A stretch of 64,000 nucleotides of DNA from Cytophagales bacterium (GCA_013298025.1 JAAFJE010000004.1:1-64000); one strand, 5' to 3'; counted from the stretch's first letter, positions 48,022-58,739 are shown. Numbers and translations are program-made. The notes: generated by a model not told the origin, from the sequence alone.

Positions 48022-48945
48022 ATGTCTTATATCCTCGAAGCCCAGCAAGTGGTCAAGCGTTATGCCAATCATACTGCTCTCAGTGGCGTGAGTATCCAAG
48101 TCCCACAAGGGTCTATTTTTGGGCTGTTGGGGCCCAATGGTGCTGGCAAAACATCGCTTATTCGTATCATCAATCAAATTACTGCACCCGACGAAGGGAG
48201 CATTCTGCTCAATGGCGAGCCACTACAGCCCAAACACATCGAATGGATTGGCTATTTGCCCGAAGAACGAGGGCTTTACAAAAAAATGAAGGTAGGCGAG
48301 CAATTGCTTTATTTGGCCCAGTTGAAAGGAATGGCGAAAAACCAAGCTATCGAGCAACTCAAATATTGGTTTATTAAATTTGATATTAAAGAATGGTGGG
48401 ATAAAAATGTAGAGGATTTGTCGAAAGGAATGCAACAAAAAACGCAGTTTATCGCTACCATTGTGCATAAACCCAAACTCATCATTTTAGATGAACCATT
48501 TTCAGGCTTCGACCCCATCAATGCCAATTTGCTCAAAGACGAAATCCTACAACTCAAGCAAGAAGGCTCTACCATCATTTTCTCGACGCACCGTATGGAA
48601 TCGGTAGAAGAACTCTGCGACCACATCGCCCTTATCAATAAATCGAAAGTGGTGTTGGCAGGGGAGAAAAAAGCCGTAAAAAACCAATTCAGAGATAATA
48701 CCTATACCATCGAATACCAAGGCACATTGCTACCTGCCACCGATTTGTTTGAGGTATTGCAATACACTACTTTAGACGACAACACCACCAAAGCCCAACT
48801 CAGGCTACGCCCCGACGTTCTCCCCAATGCCATGCTTGCGGCTGTTATTCAGCAGGTTGAATTGAGCAGTTTTCATGAAAATATTCCTTCTTTCAACGAT
48901 ATTTTTATCAAAGTTGTAGGCGAAAATGCCAATACCATTTTGTAA
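48022..48945 (+). CDS. ABC transporter ATP-binding protein
   Basis: GLLGPNGAGKTSLIRIINQIT; VEDLSKGMQQKTQFIATIVHKPKLIILDEPFSGFDP. Confidence 0.94.
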   Translation: MSYILEAQQVVKRYANHTALSGVSIQVPQGSIFGLLGPNGAGKTSLIRIINQITAPDEGSILLNGEPLQPKHIEWIGYLPEERGLYKKMKVGEQLLYLAQLKGMAKNQAIEQLKYWFIKFDIKEWWDKNVEDLSKGMQQKTQFIATIVHKPKLIILDEPFSGFDPINANLLKDEILQLKQEGSTIIFSTHRMESVEELCDHIALINKSKVVLAGEKKAVKNQFRDNTYTIEYQGTLLPATDLFEVLQYTTLDDNTTKAQLRLRPDVLPNAMLAAVIQQVELSSFHENIPSFNDIFIKVVGENANTIL

Positions 48946-48970
48946 ATCCCTTATCCTAAAGCTAAAAGTC

Positions 48971-50296
48971 ATGAACAAAATACTACTCATTATTCAGCGA
49001 GAATACCTTACGAGGGTCAAGAAAAAATCATTTTGGATAGCCTCTATTTTAGTTCCATTGCTGATTGCCGGCGTTTATACTGTGCCTATTTTGCTTTTTG
49101 TCAACGCCGACGACGAGCAGCGTGTAACCATTGTGGACGAAAGCGGTTTGTTTCAAGATAAACTCAAATCGGAAGGCGACCTCACATTTGTATTTACCAA
49201 ACAATCGTTTGAACAAGCCAAAGAAGCCTTACTCAAATCGAAAGACGACGTACTGGTGCGTATCAGTGCCGACATCATCTCGAACCCCAAAGGCGTACAA
49301 ATTATAGGCAAAAAAACGGTAGGTTTTGGGGTGCAAAACGACATTGAAGGCAAAATTCAAAACGAATTACGCAACATCAAACTGACGAAAGCAGGTATCG
49401 ACCTACAAGTACTCGAAGACAATAAAATCAAGGTAGATGCCCAAACCTTTACCCTCAACGAAGACGGTGGCGAAAAAAGCAGTAGCTCTGGCGGAGCGAT
49501 GATTTTAGGAGGCTTTTTTGGTTTTTTACTTTATATTTCGGCTTTTCTTTACGGCTCTCAAGTAATGAATGGTGTCATTGAAGAAAAAAGCAATCGTATC
49601 ATCGAAGTGATGGTATCGTCGGTGCGGCCTTTTCAATTGATGATGGGCAAAATCATTGGTGTAGGCATGGTGGGTATCACACAATTTTTGCTGTGGGGCG
49701 TTCTTACTTTTGGGGCATCATCGGCTACAACCGCCATCATGAGCAGCCAGATAGAGTCCAAAGTAATGGCCAAAACACAAGCGGGTATCAGCAAGCAAGA
49801 AATAGAAAAATACAAAGCGGCTGTCAAACAAGAAAACCCCTTATCGGCTATTAATCAGACCATTGAAAATATTTCACTCGGCAAAATTATCGTGTGTTTC
49901 TTTTTATTTTACATCGGAGGCTATTTGCTTTATAGCTCGCTTTTTGCTGCCATTGGTTCGGCTGTAGAAAGTCCAAGCGAGGCACAGCAATTTATGTTTC
50001 CTGTGACCATCCCTATTATTTTATCTTTCATTTTAGCCCAATTTATCATTCAAAAACCCGATAGTTCCATTGCTTTTTGGGCTTCTATTATTCCATTCAC
50101 TTCGCCCATCGACATGATGGTGCGGCTACCTTTTGGCGTATCGAATTGGGAAATTGCCCTTTCGCTGGTGCTACTAATTGCTGGGTTTATGGGAACAACG
50201 TGGCTGGCTGGAAAGATTTATCGGGTAGGTATTTTAATGTACGGTAAAAAGCCAAGTTGGAAAGAAATAGGCAAATGGCTTTGGTATAAAGGATAA
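48971..50296 (+). CDS. ABC-2 type transporter permease (NatB-like)
   Basis: MNKILLIIQREYLTRVKKKSFWIASILVPLL; NGVIEEKSNRIIEVMVSSVRPFQLMMGKIIG. Confidence 0.9.
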   Translation: MNKILLIIQREYLTRVKKKSFWIASILVPLLIAGVYTVPILLFVNADDEQRVTIVDESGLFQDKLKSEGDLTFVFTKQSFEQAKEALLKSKDDVLVRISADIISNPKGVQIIGKKTVGFGVQNDIEGKIQNELRNIKLTKAGIDLQVLEDNKIKVDAQTFTLNEDGGEKSSSSGGAMILGGFFGFLLYISAFLYGSQVMNGVIEEKSNRIIEVMVSSVRPFQLMMGKIIGVGMVGITQFLLWGVLTFGASSATTAIMSSQIESKVMAKTQAGISKQEIEKYKAAVKQENPLSAINQTIENISLGKIIVCFFLFYIGGYLLYSSLFAAIGSAVESPSEAQQFMFPVTIPIILSFILAQFIIQKPDSSIAFWASIIPFTSPIDMMVRLPFGVSNWEIALSLVLLIAGFMGTTWLAGKIYRVGILMYGKKPSWKEIGKWLWYKG

Positions 50297-50303
50297 AAAA
50301 AAT

Positions 50304-50341
50304 CCTATACGAGAGATGAAATGCTTCATCTCTCGTATAGG
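50304..50341 (+). terminator. Intrinsic terminator after ABC-2 operon
   Basis: CCTATACGAGAGATGAA-ATGC-TTCATCTCTCGTATAGG, 17-bp perfect arms. Confidence 0.75.
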
Positions 50342-50597
50342 TCTAAGCACCAATTGAACCGTTTTTGGGAATATTTGTTTAAAAGTACAGTGTGTGGCTT
50401 ATCCCGATTTATTTAGGGTCTTTATTTATTGAATCTAAGTTTTCAGAAACCACAATAACTGTAATAAAGTTTATTTTTAAATACTACTTTTACTAATACT
50501 GAATGTTAAATATAGATTTATAGTTATTATTTTATATTGTTAATTTAAAATAATGCCCATAATTATAAAATTATCTATCTTTACTGAATAAATAGGT

Positions 50598-51905
50598 TTG
50601 AGAATTAGTGATATGTTTAGAGAAAAAATAAATGAGTTAGCCCATTGGAAAACGAAGTCCACCAGAAAACCACTCGTTTTGAACGGAGCAAGACAAGTGG
50701 GCAAATCTTGGTTGGTTCAAAAATTTGGTGAAAGCTTTTTTTCTGGAAAAGTAATCACTATCAATTTTGAAAAAAGAAGAGATTTACACATCATTTTTAA
50801 AACCAATTTTGATGTCAATAGAATACTTTTAGAGTTAGAATTTGCTTTAGGAATCAAGATTGACCCTGAAAATGACTTACTTTTTTTTGATGAGATTCAG
50901 GCTTGTGCTGATGCTTTGGGGAGCTTGCGATATTTTTATGAAGATAAACCCGCTTTGCATTTGATTGCGGCAGGTTCATTATTAGACTTTGAATTTAGAA
51001 ATCAGCCTTTTCCTGTTGGACGGGTAGAAGTAATGAGTCTTTCGCCCATGACATTCTATGAGTTTCTATTGGCAAGAAAAAGAGAAACTGTGGCTAATTT
51101 TCTCAAAGAAAAACCAAGTATTTTACCCGAAATCGTTAGTAATATTTTAAATGATGAACTGAATAATTACTTCGTGGTTGGCGGAATGCCCGAATGTGTG
51201 CAATGTTTTGTGGATAGTCAAAACCTCAATGAAGTACAGGAGATTCAAGATAATTTATTGTACGCTTACGAGCAGGATTTCAAAAAGTATAAGCCTACGG
51301 TGGATGGCGACGCACTGAATGATATTTTAGAAAAAAGTGCCTTGCTGATAAGTAATCAGATTATTTATACGCATTTGTCAGAGCGTTTTTCAAGTCCGAC
51401 TATTAAAAAAGGAGTTGAAGTATTACGCACCGCTCGTTTATTGAATGCCGTTCAGAATGTTTCGATTACGGGTTTGCCACTTACGCTTTCGGGCAAACAG
51501 TTCAAATTGTTTCATCTTGATATAGGTTTATTGTTACGAAAAAGTAAATTGTCTTTTCAAGATATTTACTTGAAAAAGAACCTTTCGGCGGCTTTTAATG
51601 GCATGTTGGCAGAGCAGTTTGTAGCACAGCAAATGATTGCTAATCAAAAAGATGAGCTTTGTTATTGGGCAAGAACCAGCCCGGGCAGTAGTGCAGAAGT
51701 AGATTTTATTATTGTTAGAGAAGGACAAATTATTCCGATAGAAGTAAAGTCGGGGAGAAGTGGTTCTTTAAAAAGTTTACATTATTTATTAGAACATCAT
51801 CCGCACATTACTAAAGCTATTATTTTTTCAAATGCTCCTTTTGGAATTAACGAAAAACTCCATTTTATACCGATATTTTGGGCAGGGAATTACAGTGCCG
51901 TGTAG
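50598..51905 (+). CDS. ATP-binding protein, AAA_14 / DUF4143 family
   Basis: RKPLVLNGARQVGKSWLVQKFGESFF; LLFFDEIQACADALGSLRYFYED; YWARTSPGSSAEVDFIIVREGQIIPIEVKSGRSGSLKSL. Confidence 0.9.
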   Translation: MRISDMFREKINELAHWKTKSTRKPLVLNGARQVGKSWLVQKFGESFFSGKVITINFEKRRDLHIIFKTNFDVNRILLELEFALGIKIDPENDLLFFDEIQACADALGSLRYFYEDKPALHLIAAGSLLDFEFRNQPFPVGRVEVMSLSPMTFYEFLLARKRETVANFLKEKPSILPEIVSNILNDELNNYFVVGGMPECVQCFVDSQNLNEVQEIQDNLLYAYEQDFKKYKPTVDGDALNDILEKSALLISNQIIYTHLSERFSSPTIKKGVEVLRTARLLNAVQNVSITGLPLTLSGKQFKLFHLDIGLLLRKSKLSFQDIYLKKNLSAAFNGMLAEQFVAQQMIANQKDELCYWARTSPGSSAEVDFIIVREGQIIPIEVKSGRSGSLKSLHYLLEHHPHITKAIIFSNAPFGINEKLHFIPIFWAGNYSAV

Positions 51906-51935
51906 CTGATTTAGACAAATGAAGTTTTGGCGATT

Positions 51936-51972
51936 TTATTGTAAGGCAAACGCAAAGATTGCCTTACAATAA
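51936..51972. terminator. Terminator hairpin between convergent genes
   Basis: TTATTGTAAGGCAA...TTGCCTTACAATAA 14-bp perfect arms. Confidence 0.7.
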
Positions 51973-51988
51973 ATAACTGATTTGAAAC

Positions 51989-52323
51989 CTATTTAAAGAT
52001 TTTGCCACTCCCTTCCAATTCCTTGTATTTTTCAATGTACTTTTTATCAAGTATTTCCGAGTCTTTATACTTTACCCGAAGTTGAGCCAATTTTTGATGT
52101 AATTCTTTTTTAACCGTCGCATACTTGGGGTCGTTATAAACATTTTTCATTTCGTTTTTATCGTTGATGCGGTCGTACAGTTCCCACTCGTCGATGTCGT
52201 AATAAAAGTGAACGAATTTATATTTTTCAGTAACGATGCCATAATGACGTTTCACCATGTGAACACTTGGATATTCGTAATACTTACTATTATACAAAAA
52301 GTTAGTAAACTTATTTTTCTCAT
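51989..52323 (-). pseudogene. Sulfatase remnant: C-terminal ~100 aa (DUF4976-type) plus possible original start
   Basis: YYEYPSVHMVKRHYGIVTEKYKFVHFYYDIDEWELYDRINDKNEMKNVYNDPKY is sulfatase C-terminus; catalytic N-terminal part absent; ATG at 52323 opens MRKISLLTF in another frame. Confidence 0.75.
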
Positions 52324-52334
52324 ATCAGTCTTGG

Positions 52335-53777
52335 TTAAATCATGAAAAGATAACATTTATAAACACTTATTAGCAGTAAAAAACCGAAAATAGCAATCCA
52401 CGAACCAGCCTTTATCATGTCCTTGACGTGTACAAAGCCAGTGCTTAACACAATGGCATTGGGTGGTGTGGACATTGGTAAAATAAAAGCAAAACTTGCC
52501 GCAAATGTGGTTGGAGCAGCCAACAAAATAGGTTCAATGCCCGAAGCCACCGCAATGCCCGCTACCATTGGCACAAGGATGGTAGCCAAAGCAGTATTGG
52601 CAATCATAATTTTTAACAGTAATGTTACGCCAACAACAATGGCTAAAAGCAAAGCAACATGACTAATCCCCAGATGTTTGATACTGCTTCCAATCAATTG
52701 CACCAAACCAGAAGTTTCGAGTGTTTTGGCTAAGGCAAGTCCACCGCCAATCATAAACAAAATTCCCCAAGGGAGTTTTTCCATGCTTTTCCATTCAAAA
52801 ATAAAGGAGTCTTTTTCAGTAGGATTTGGAAGAATAAACAAAAGTAAAGCTCCTGCCATGCCAATAATGGTATCGTTTAAGAAAGCAAGCACAGGTATTT
52901 TGATAAGAAATACCCTAAAAATCCATGTAAATGTTGTGAGTAGAAAAACGCTACTAACGGCATATTCTTGATAAGTGATAGCTCCTAAATGAGCTATTTT
53001 GTCTTCTACAATTTGTTTGGCGGAAGGTAAATCGTCGATTTCTATGACAAAAAGCCATTTGACGAGTACAAAATAAGTAAACGAAAGCATGATAATCGCC
53101 AAAGGAAAACCAATGGCAAACCATGCTAAAAAAGCAATGTCAAGCTGAAAATTATCTTTAAAATAGGCAATCAATACGGCATTGGTGGGCGTTCCGATAG
53201 GCGTGGCTATGCCTCCAATACAAGCACTAAAGGCCAAGCCGAGCAAAAGGCTTTTCGATAATCTGTGGAATGCTTCTTGCTGTTTTTGTGCAACAAAACT
53301 TTCTTGCAATAAACTCAATACCGAGTTGGCAATCGGAAACATCAGTAGCGTAGTGGCGGTGTTATTTACCCACATACTGATAAAAGCCGTGGCAAGCATA
53401 AAGCCCAATACAATTTTCTGGATTGAAGTACCAACCCAATGGATAATATGCAAAGCGATACGTTCGTGCAAACGGTGTTTTTCTATACTTAGGGCAAAGA
53501 CAAATCCAGCTAAAAAAAGTAATACCGTAGGATTGGTATAATTCGCTGAAGTTGTAGGTAAGTCCAAAATACCTAATGCAGGAAAAAGTACCACGGGTAA
53601 AAAAGCTGTAACAGGCAATGCCACAACTTCCGAAATCCACCAAATAAGCATCCACGAAGTAATACCTATGACTTTAACGATTTTTTCGTCTAAATGAATG
53701 ATGGGCAAATAGACCAACCCAACAAAGCAAAGAGGCCCAAGGACAAGAGGAATATATTTTCGTAAATGGTATTTCAT
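52335..53777 (-). CDS. SLC13/DASS family anion:sodium symporter
   Basis: SEVVALPVTAFLPVVLFPALGI; FLAGFVFALSIEKHRLHERIALHI; TPIGTPTNAVLIAYFK; MSTPPNAIVLSTG. Confidence 0.9.
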   Translation of the reverse strand: MKYHLRKYIPLVLGPLCFVGLVYLPIIHLDEKIVKVIGITSWMLIWWISEVVALPVTAFLPVVLFPALGILDLPTTSANYTNPTVLLFLAGFVFALSIEKHRLHERIALHIIHWVGTSIQKIVLGFMLATAFISMWVNNTATTLLMFPIANSVLSLLQESFVAQKQQEAFHRLSKSLLLGLAFSACIGGIATPIGTPTNAVLIAYFKDNFQLDIAFLAWFAIGFPLAIIMLSFTYFVLVKWLFVIEIDDLPSAKQIVEDKIAHLGAITYQEYAVSSVFLLTTFTWIFRVFLIKIPVLAFLNDTIIGMAGALLLFILPNPTEKDSFIFEWKSMEKLPWGILFMIGGGLALAKTLETSGLVQLIGSSIKHLGISHVALLLAIVVGVTLLLKIMIANTALATILVPMVAGIAVASGIEPILLAAPTTFAASFAFILPMSTPPNAIVLSTGFVHVKDMIKAGSWIAIFGFLLLISVYKCYLFMI

Positions 53778-53887
53778 AAGTAATTAAACTCAATCAAAGT
53801 GTATTGTTGTAAGTTGTTGAAAATCAAAGTACTAATTCACTAACTGACAATTCACAATTTTACATTGATACTTAAATAAGCACCTTT

Positions 53888-55315
53888 CTATTGTTCAAAT
53901 ACATCTTTCCATGCTCTTTCAGAGGCATGAAAACCACACATCCCATGCACGCCACCGCCCGGCGGTGTTGAAGAAGAACAGATATACAAACCTTTTTCAG
54001 AGGTTCTATAAGGCGAGTACCGAAGGGCTGGACGAGTGAATAATTGCCCGATGTCGATGATTCCTCCGTTAATATCGCCACCGATATAATTGGGGTTATA
54101 TGCTTCTAATTCAGCCGTATTAAAGGTATGTTTTGCCAAAATCCTTTCTCTAAAACCCGGAGCAAAACGTTCTACTTGTTGCTCAATGGCTTCTGTTACG
54201 TCTTTGGTCGAACCATTCGGAACGTGACAATAAGCCCATACTGCATGTTTCCCTTTGGGGGCACGAGTATCGTCAAATAAGCTTTGTTGTGCTAATAGTA
54301 CAAAAGGTTTTTCAGGGTGTTTTCCTTTTGAAGTGGCTAATTCTGAGGAAGCTATTTCCTCAAAGGTATTTCCCAAATGTACAGTTCCTGCTTCTCTTGC
54401 TTTGTCGGAAATAAATGGCACTTGCCCGTCTAAGGCCCAATCTACTTTAAAAACGCCCATGCCGTAACGGTACTTTTCTAACTGCCACTTGTAAATCGTT
54501 GAAAAACGATGTCCTGCAATTTGTAATAATTGTCGTGGCGTAATATCAAATAAAACGGCTTTTGCAGAAGGCAATTGGTCAAGCGATTTTACATAAAACC
54601 CTGTTTCAATTTTTCCACCAATCGAAACAAAATAAGAAGCCAAAGCATTTGCCAATGCCTGCGAACCGCCTTTGGGAATGGGCCAACCTTTGGCATGAGC
54701 TGCCCCCATCAATACTAACCCAATGGCAGAAGTTGCTACGTTACTCAAGGGTTGTATAGAATGTGCCGCCATTCCTGCCCATAAAGCTTTAGCTTCTGGC
54801 GTATTGAATTTATTGGCGAATAAGGTTGCTGGTAAAACTGCTTTTAGTCCAAAATCGGCAAAATTGAGCGGTTTTTTCGGAAAATGCAGAGGAGCTAATA
54901 AATCATCTAAAAGTACGTCCCAATGTTTGACAATCGGTTCTATTAGTTTTAGGTATTTTTTTCTATCGCTTCCCAAATAAACGGCTGTTTCTAAAATTGA
55001 ATTTGTCAAAATTGCCGAAGTACCGTCACTCAAGGGATGTGCCGCTGCGATGCGTGGATGAATCAACGAAAGTCCATGCTCACGGAGGGGCAATGTTGAG
55101 AAAAAAGGAGATGCCGCCGCCAAAGGATGAATTGCCGAACAAATATCATGTTTAAAACCCGGAAGCGTCAATTCTGCCGTGCGTAAACCACCGCCAATCG
55201 TATCTTTGGCTTCAAGGATAAGTACCGATAATCCTTTTTGCTGTAAGTTGATGGCGGCGGCTAATCCGTTTGGACCAGAGCCTACCACAATAGCATCAAA
55301 ATCTGTTTTGGGCAT
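53888..55315 (-). CDS. NAD(P)/FAD-dependent oxidoreductase, phytoene desaturase/CrtI-like
   Basis: DAIVVGSGPNGLAAAINLQQKGLSVLILEAKDTIGGGLRT; C-terminal STPPGGGVHGMCGFHASERAW. Confidence 0.9.
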   Translation of the reverse strand: MPKTDFDAIVVGSGPNGLAAAINLQQKGLSVLILEAKDTIGGGLRTAELTLPGFKHDICSAIHPLAAASPFFSTLPLREHGLSLIHPRIAAAHPLSDGTSAILTNSILETAVYLGSDRKKYLKLIEPIVKHWDVLLDDLLAPLHFPKKPLNFADFGLKAVLPATLFANKFNTPEAKALWAGMAAHSIQPLSNVATSAIGLVLMGAAHAKGWPIPKGGSQALANALASYFVSIGGKIETGFYVKSLDQLPSAKAVLFDITPRQLLQIAGHRFSTIYKWQLEKYRYGMGVFKVDWALDGQVPFISDKAREAGTVHLGNTFEEIASSELATSKGKHPEKPFVLLAQQSLFDDTRAPKGKHAVWAYCHVPNGSTKDVTEAIEQQVERFAPGFRERILAKHTFNTAELEAYNPNYIGGDINGGIIDIGQLFTRPALRYSPYRTSEKGLYICSSSTPPGGGVHGMCGFHASERAWKDVFEQ

Positions 55316-55319
55316 TGCT

Positions 55320-55763
55320 TTATTTGTCTAAATTTTCTTTTCCAACCTGAACGTCCCAGTGAGCATCCAAAATTTCAAACCTTCTTGCTTCTTCTTTCTT
55401 GAAGGTGGCTTGGTCTGGATACAATGCTTTTTTATAAGGCTCGGTCAAATTGGGGTCAAATGCCGCCTGTACATTCTTGAAAACCAAAGTAACACGGTAG
55501 TCCCAACGCCCATCTTCTGTGCCATGCTGTAAAGTTTTTTCGAGTGTAACACTCAATAAATCGCCTTTTTCGATGGCTTTTTTCAGTAAAGGATAATGAT
55601 TTTTCTTGTACAATTCCAAGAACTCAGCCTGATGCCCCCATTTTACTTTATAATACCCTTCGATGGTGAAAGATTCATCTTTGGCTGATGTCGATTGAGC
55701 AAAAACAGAAAAATTGGCTATCAGCAACAGGGCTAATAATACCGAAGTACTTATCTTTTTCAT
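55320..55763 (-). CDS. Secreted hypothetical protein (possible dimeric alpha-beta barrel-like)
   Basis: Signal peptide LLALLLIANFSVFAQ; 147 aa. Confidence 0.6.
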   Translation of the reverse strand: MKKISTSVLLALLLIANFSVFAQSTSAKDESFTIEGYYKVKWGHQAEFLELYKKNHYPLLKKAIEKGDLLSVTLEKTLQHGTEDGRWDYRVTLVFKNVQAAFDPNLTEPYKKALYPDQATFKKEEARRFEILDAHWDVQVGKENLDK

Positions 55764-55805
55764 GGTGATTTAAGGATTAAAATGGTTAAAATATCTCTTG
55801 AATTT

Positions 55806-57050
55806 TTAGCGGAATGATTCTGGTTTAAACAAAACCTTTCCGTCTTTTTTTATCTGCCAAGCTGTAATGGGGTTCATGTGATAACCGCCTTCGCTGCCTC
55901 TTGCCTCAAAAAGTTGTTTGAGGGTTGGTTGGGTATAACCTGTTTCGTCAGTTACTCGACTCAAAATCTCGGTTTCTTCGCCTCGCCATTGCCATAAATA
56001 CCTGAAATGCACATGGGCTTTATCAAGAATTGGCTCATTGAGTTGAGCCAAATGCCAGCTTTTTCCTGCATCGGTACTTACTTCTACTTTTTGCACTTTT
56101 CCTCTTCCCGACCATGCCAAACCACGAATTTCAATCCAACCTTTTTCTACTTGCTGCGGAAAAGAAGGAAAAGTAATGATAGAACGTGCATCAATATCAA
56201 AACTAAAAATCCTGAATTTTCCATCTTTGATGGGTTCAGTGTATTTGGAGGTTTCTTCACGGGTGTAAAAAGGAGCGTCGGAGATTTCTAACCTTCGCAA
56301 CCATTTTACACTGGTGTTGCCTTCCCAACCCGGAAGAAATAACCTGAATGGATAGCCTTGTTCTGGGCGAATAGCCTCACCGTTTTGGGCGTAGGCAATA
56401 ATGGCATCGTCCCAACCTTTTTGTAGAGGAATACTTCGGGTCATTACGGCAGCATCGCCGCCTTCTGCCAAAAACCATGTGGCTTTGGGTTGTATGCCTA
56501 CTTCTCTGAACAAGGTCGAAAGTTTTACGCCTGTCCACTCGCTTTGACTTGTCAAACCACAAACTTCTTGTGGAGTCATTTCCTCTTTTCCTGTTCTAAA
56601 ATTACCCGAACATTCAAGAAAAGCAATGCGTGAAACAGAGGGAAAACGCTTTAAATCAGCCAGTTTGAAAATGAGCGGTTTGTCAACCATGCCATGAATC
56701 AGTAATTCATGTTTGGTAGGGTCGATGGCTGGCACACCTGCATGATGCCGTTCAAAATGCAAATCTGACGGAGTAATCATGCCATAAAAATCTTGCAAAG
56801 GCGACCTCGACGAAATATCCGATGGCTTTTTTACAGACTTTACAAAAGGCGAACGAGTACCGATTTCGCCTGCCAATGTGCCAATTTGTTTGGTTGGGTC
56901 TTCGATGCTATTTTCCGCAATACCTTTCTGAATCGTTTTGCCTTGTGCCGACTGAACAATTGCCACAGCCGCCGTAGCCGCACCTCCTAACAAAGTTCTG
57001 CGAGAAATCTTTTTAGGAAATTGCTGTGTTATCTCTATGAGTTTTTCCAT
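55806..57050 (-). CDS. soxC: SoxC-like sulfite dehydrogenase, molybdopterin subunit
   Basis: Tat motif SRRTLLGGAATA; HFERHHAGVPAIDPTKHELLIHGMV; LECSGNFRTG; FLPGWEGNTSVKWLRRLEI. Confidence 0.9.
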   Translation of the reverse strand: MEKLIEITQQFPKKISRRTLLGGAATAAVAIVQSAQGKTIQKGIAENSIEDPTKQIGTLAGEIGTRSPFVKSVKKPSDISSRSPLQDFYGMITPSDLHFERHHAGVPAIDPTKHELLIHGMVDKPLIFKLADLKRFPSVSRIAFLECSGNFRTGKEEMTPQEVCGLTSQSEWTGVKLSTLFREVGIQPKATWFLAEGGDAAVMTRSIPLQKGWDDAIIAYAQNGEAIRPEQGYPFRLFLPGWEGNTSVKWLRRLEISDAPFYTREETSKYTEPIKDGKFRIFSFDIDARSIITFPSFPQQVEKGWIEIRGLAWSGRGKVQKVEVSTDAGKSWHLAQLNEPILDKAHVHFRYLWQWRGEETEILSRVTDETGYTQPTLKQLFEARGSEGGYHMNPITAWQIKKDGKVLFKPESFR

Positions 57051-57052
57051 CG

Positions 57053-57664
57053 TTATTTGATTTCTGGGCCACCTTTTCTATCGTCAGGGACAAATAGTTT
57101 TTGGGCGGGCATTACTATTTTAGGAAGCGTTTGGGCATTGATTACGGTTTTATCGTCGATAATTTCATTGGCGTTTAATAAGTAGGCCGTCAAATGATAT
57201 ACTTCTTCATTCGTCAGAGAACCGGGGGCATTAAACGGCATAGCACGGCGGACATAATCAAAAACCGTTGTGGCGTAGGGCCAATAATTTCCAATCGTTT
57301 TTTCCTTCTTTTTATCCAGAGGATTTTTGTTGGTCACTAACGAACCGTTTATGCCCCCAATGCCGCCAACGCCATGACAAGCCACGCATTTGGTTTCAAA
57401 AATTGCTTTGCCTTTTAATACAATGCCAGAACCTGCTGGTAATCCTTTTCCATCAGGACGCACATCAATATCCAAACGGTCGATTTCGGCTTGGGTTGCT
57501 TTTCTTCCAAAGCCGAAATTGGCTGGGGTTTGAACAGAATCCTTTTTGCTTTGATATGTCAAAGTACTTTTCTCTTCTGAATAATTCGCTGACTGGAAAG
57601 CACTTAGAGCAATGCCAACGCATACGAAAGCCAGTAGTTTGTACTTGAAATAATGAATATTCAT
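57053..57664 (-). CDS. c-type cytochrome, SoxD-like sulfite dehydrogenase partner
   Basis: ETKCVACHGVGGIGG heme motif; WPYATTVFDYVRRAMPFNAPGSLTNEEVYHLTAYLLNANEII; directly after soxC-like gene. Confidence 0.85.
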   Translation of the reverse strand: MNIHYFKYKLLAFVCVGIALSAFQSANYSEEKSTLTYQSKKDSVQTPANFGFGRKATQAEIDRLDIDVRPDGKGLPAGSGIVLKGKAIFETKCVACHGVGGIGGINGSLVTNKNPLDKKKEKTIGNYWPYATTVFDYVRRAMPFNAPGSLTNEEVYHLTAYLLNANEIIDDKTVINAQTLPKIVMPAQKLFVPDDRKGGPEIK

Positions 57665-57725
57665 CGTTAAATCAATTGTATTTGATGGACTAAAAAATCA
57701 TTTGCTACAATGCCCTGAAACTGTT

Positions 57726-58739
57726 TTATTCTTCTACTTCTGGCCCATTTTTGGCTAACTCGCTGCCCTCTCTTGTGGATTTTAAAATTGGCCACAACAG
57801 TTGTGCATACCATTCTTCTGACTTATACGATTTGATACCGTAAGAAGCTGGGTATTGGCGAGTAATGATGCCTGTGCCAAAAATCAAATCCCAAATAAAA
57901 AACATATTTCCAAAATTTCCTTTGTAGTAACCTACGCCGTCGTCGGTGGTATCTGCATGGTGGGCATGATGAGTAGCAGGAGTCGAAATCAAGCGTTCTA
58001 ATACCCAAGCAATTGGATGGAGTATTTTGTATTTATAAAATGGTTTGTCCCACGGAATACTCGAATGAGCAGACAACACAACGATACTTTTAAACACCGT
58101 AACGAACAAAACAGGCAACCCTAAGCCTAAGTAAACCAATGTGGCTACCAAGTAAAATTGGGAGAAAAAAACAGTATAAATAAAATTCTGCCGTGTTGCC
58201 ATTGCGATTCCCATGTACGGAGCGGCATGGTGTGTTCTATGAAAACGCCACAATGCTGGAATTTGATGATGCAAGCGATGATACCAGTACTGTGTTAAAT
58301 CATCAGCAATGGCTATCAAGAAAACGCCGTTCCAAAATGGTATCCACGAATAGCTGTTTTCTAAACCAGACAATAGGAATGGTAGTGCTTTAGCACTAAA
58401 AAGATACACAAATGCTGGTGCTATTACGATAATAAATACAAGCGAAGCGATGTCTATTTTCTTTTCGTTGCCATTCCATTTTTGTTCATAAAGCCCTGAA
58501 AAAAATTCTAATAGACCAATGGCTACCATTAAAAAAAGAACGCCCCATGTTTTAAGATACTCAAAATAGGGTACAGATGCCTCTATAAATTTGGGCAATG
58601 GAGCAGGAACCGAACGAGCGATAGGTTGTTGATTTACTTGATAGTAAATCAGAATGGATAGTACTGGTAATGCGCATATCAAAAGACTTATCCCAATGTC
58701 TTTCAATAACTTATGGTTAATGCTTGAATCTTGAGCCAT
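57726..58739 (-). CDS. Sterol desaturase / fatty acid hydroxylase family protein
   Basis: His boxes YWYHRLHH, WRFHRTHHAAP, THHAHHADTTDDG. Confidence 0.92.
   Translation of the reverse strand: MAQDSSINHKLLKDIGISLLICALPVLSILIYYQVNQQPIARSVPAPLPKFIEASVPYFEYLKTWGVLFLMVAIGLLEFFSGLYEQKWNGNEKKIDIASLVFIIVIAPAFVYLFSAKALPFLLSGLENSYSWIPFWNGVFLIAIADDLTQYWYHRLHHQIPALWRFHRTHHAAPYMGIAMATRQNFIYTVFFSQFYLVATLVYLGLGLPVLFVTVFKSIVVLSAHSSIPWDKPFYKYKILHPIAWVLERLISTPATHHAHHADTTDDGVGYYKGNFGNMFFIWDLIFGTGIITRQYPASYGIKSYKSEEWYAQLLWPILKSTREGSELAKNGPEVEE

Noticed and set aside
50598-51905. DUF4143 ATPase as a novel defence gene
   Set aside because: This family is abundant and widespread in Bacteroidota, with no partner gene here; listed only as a CDS.
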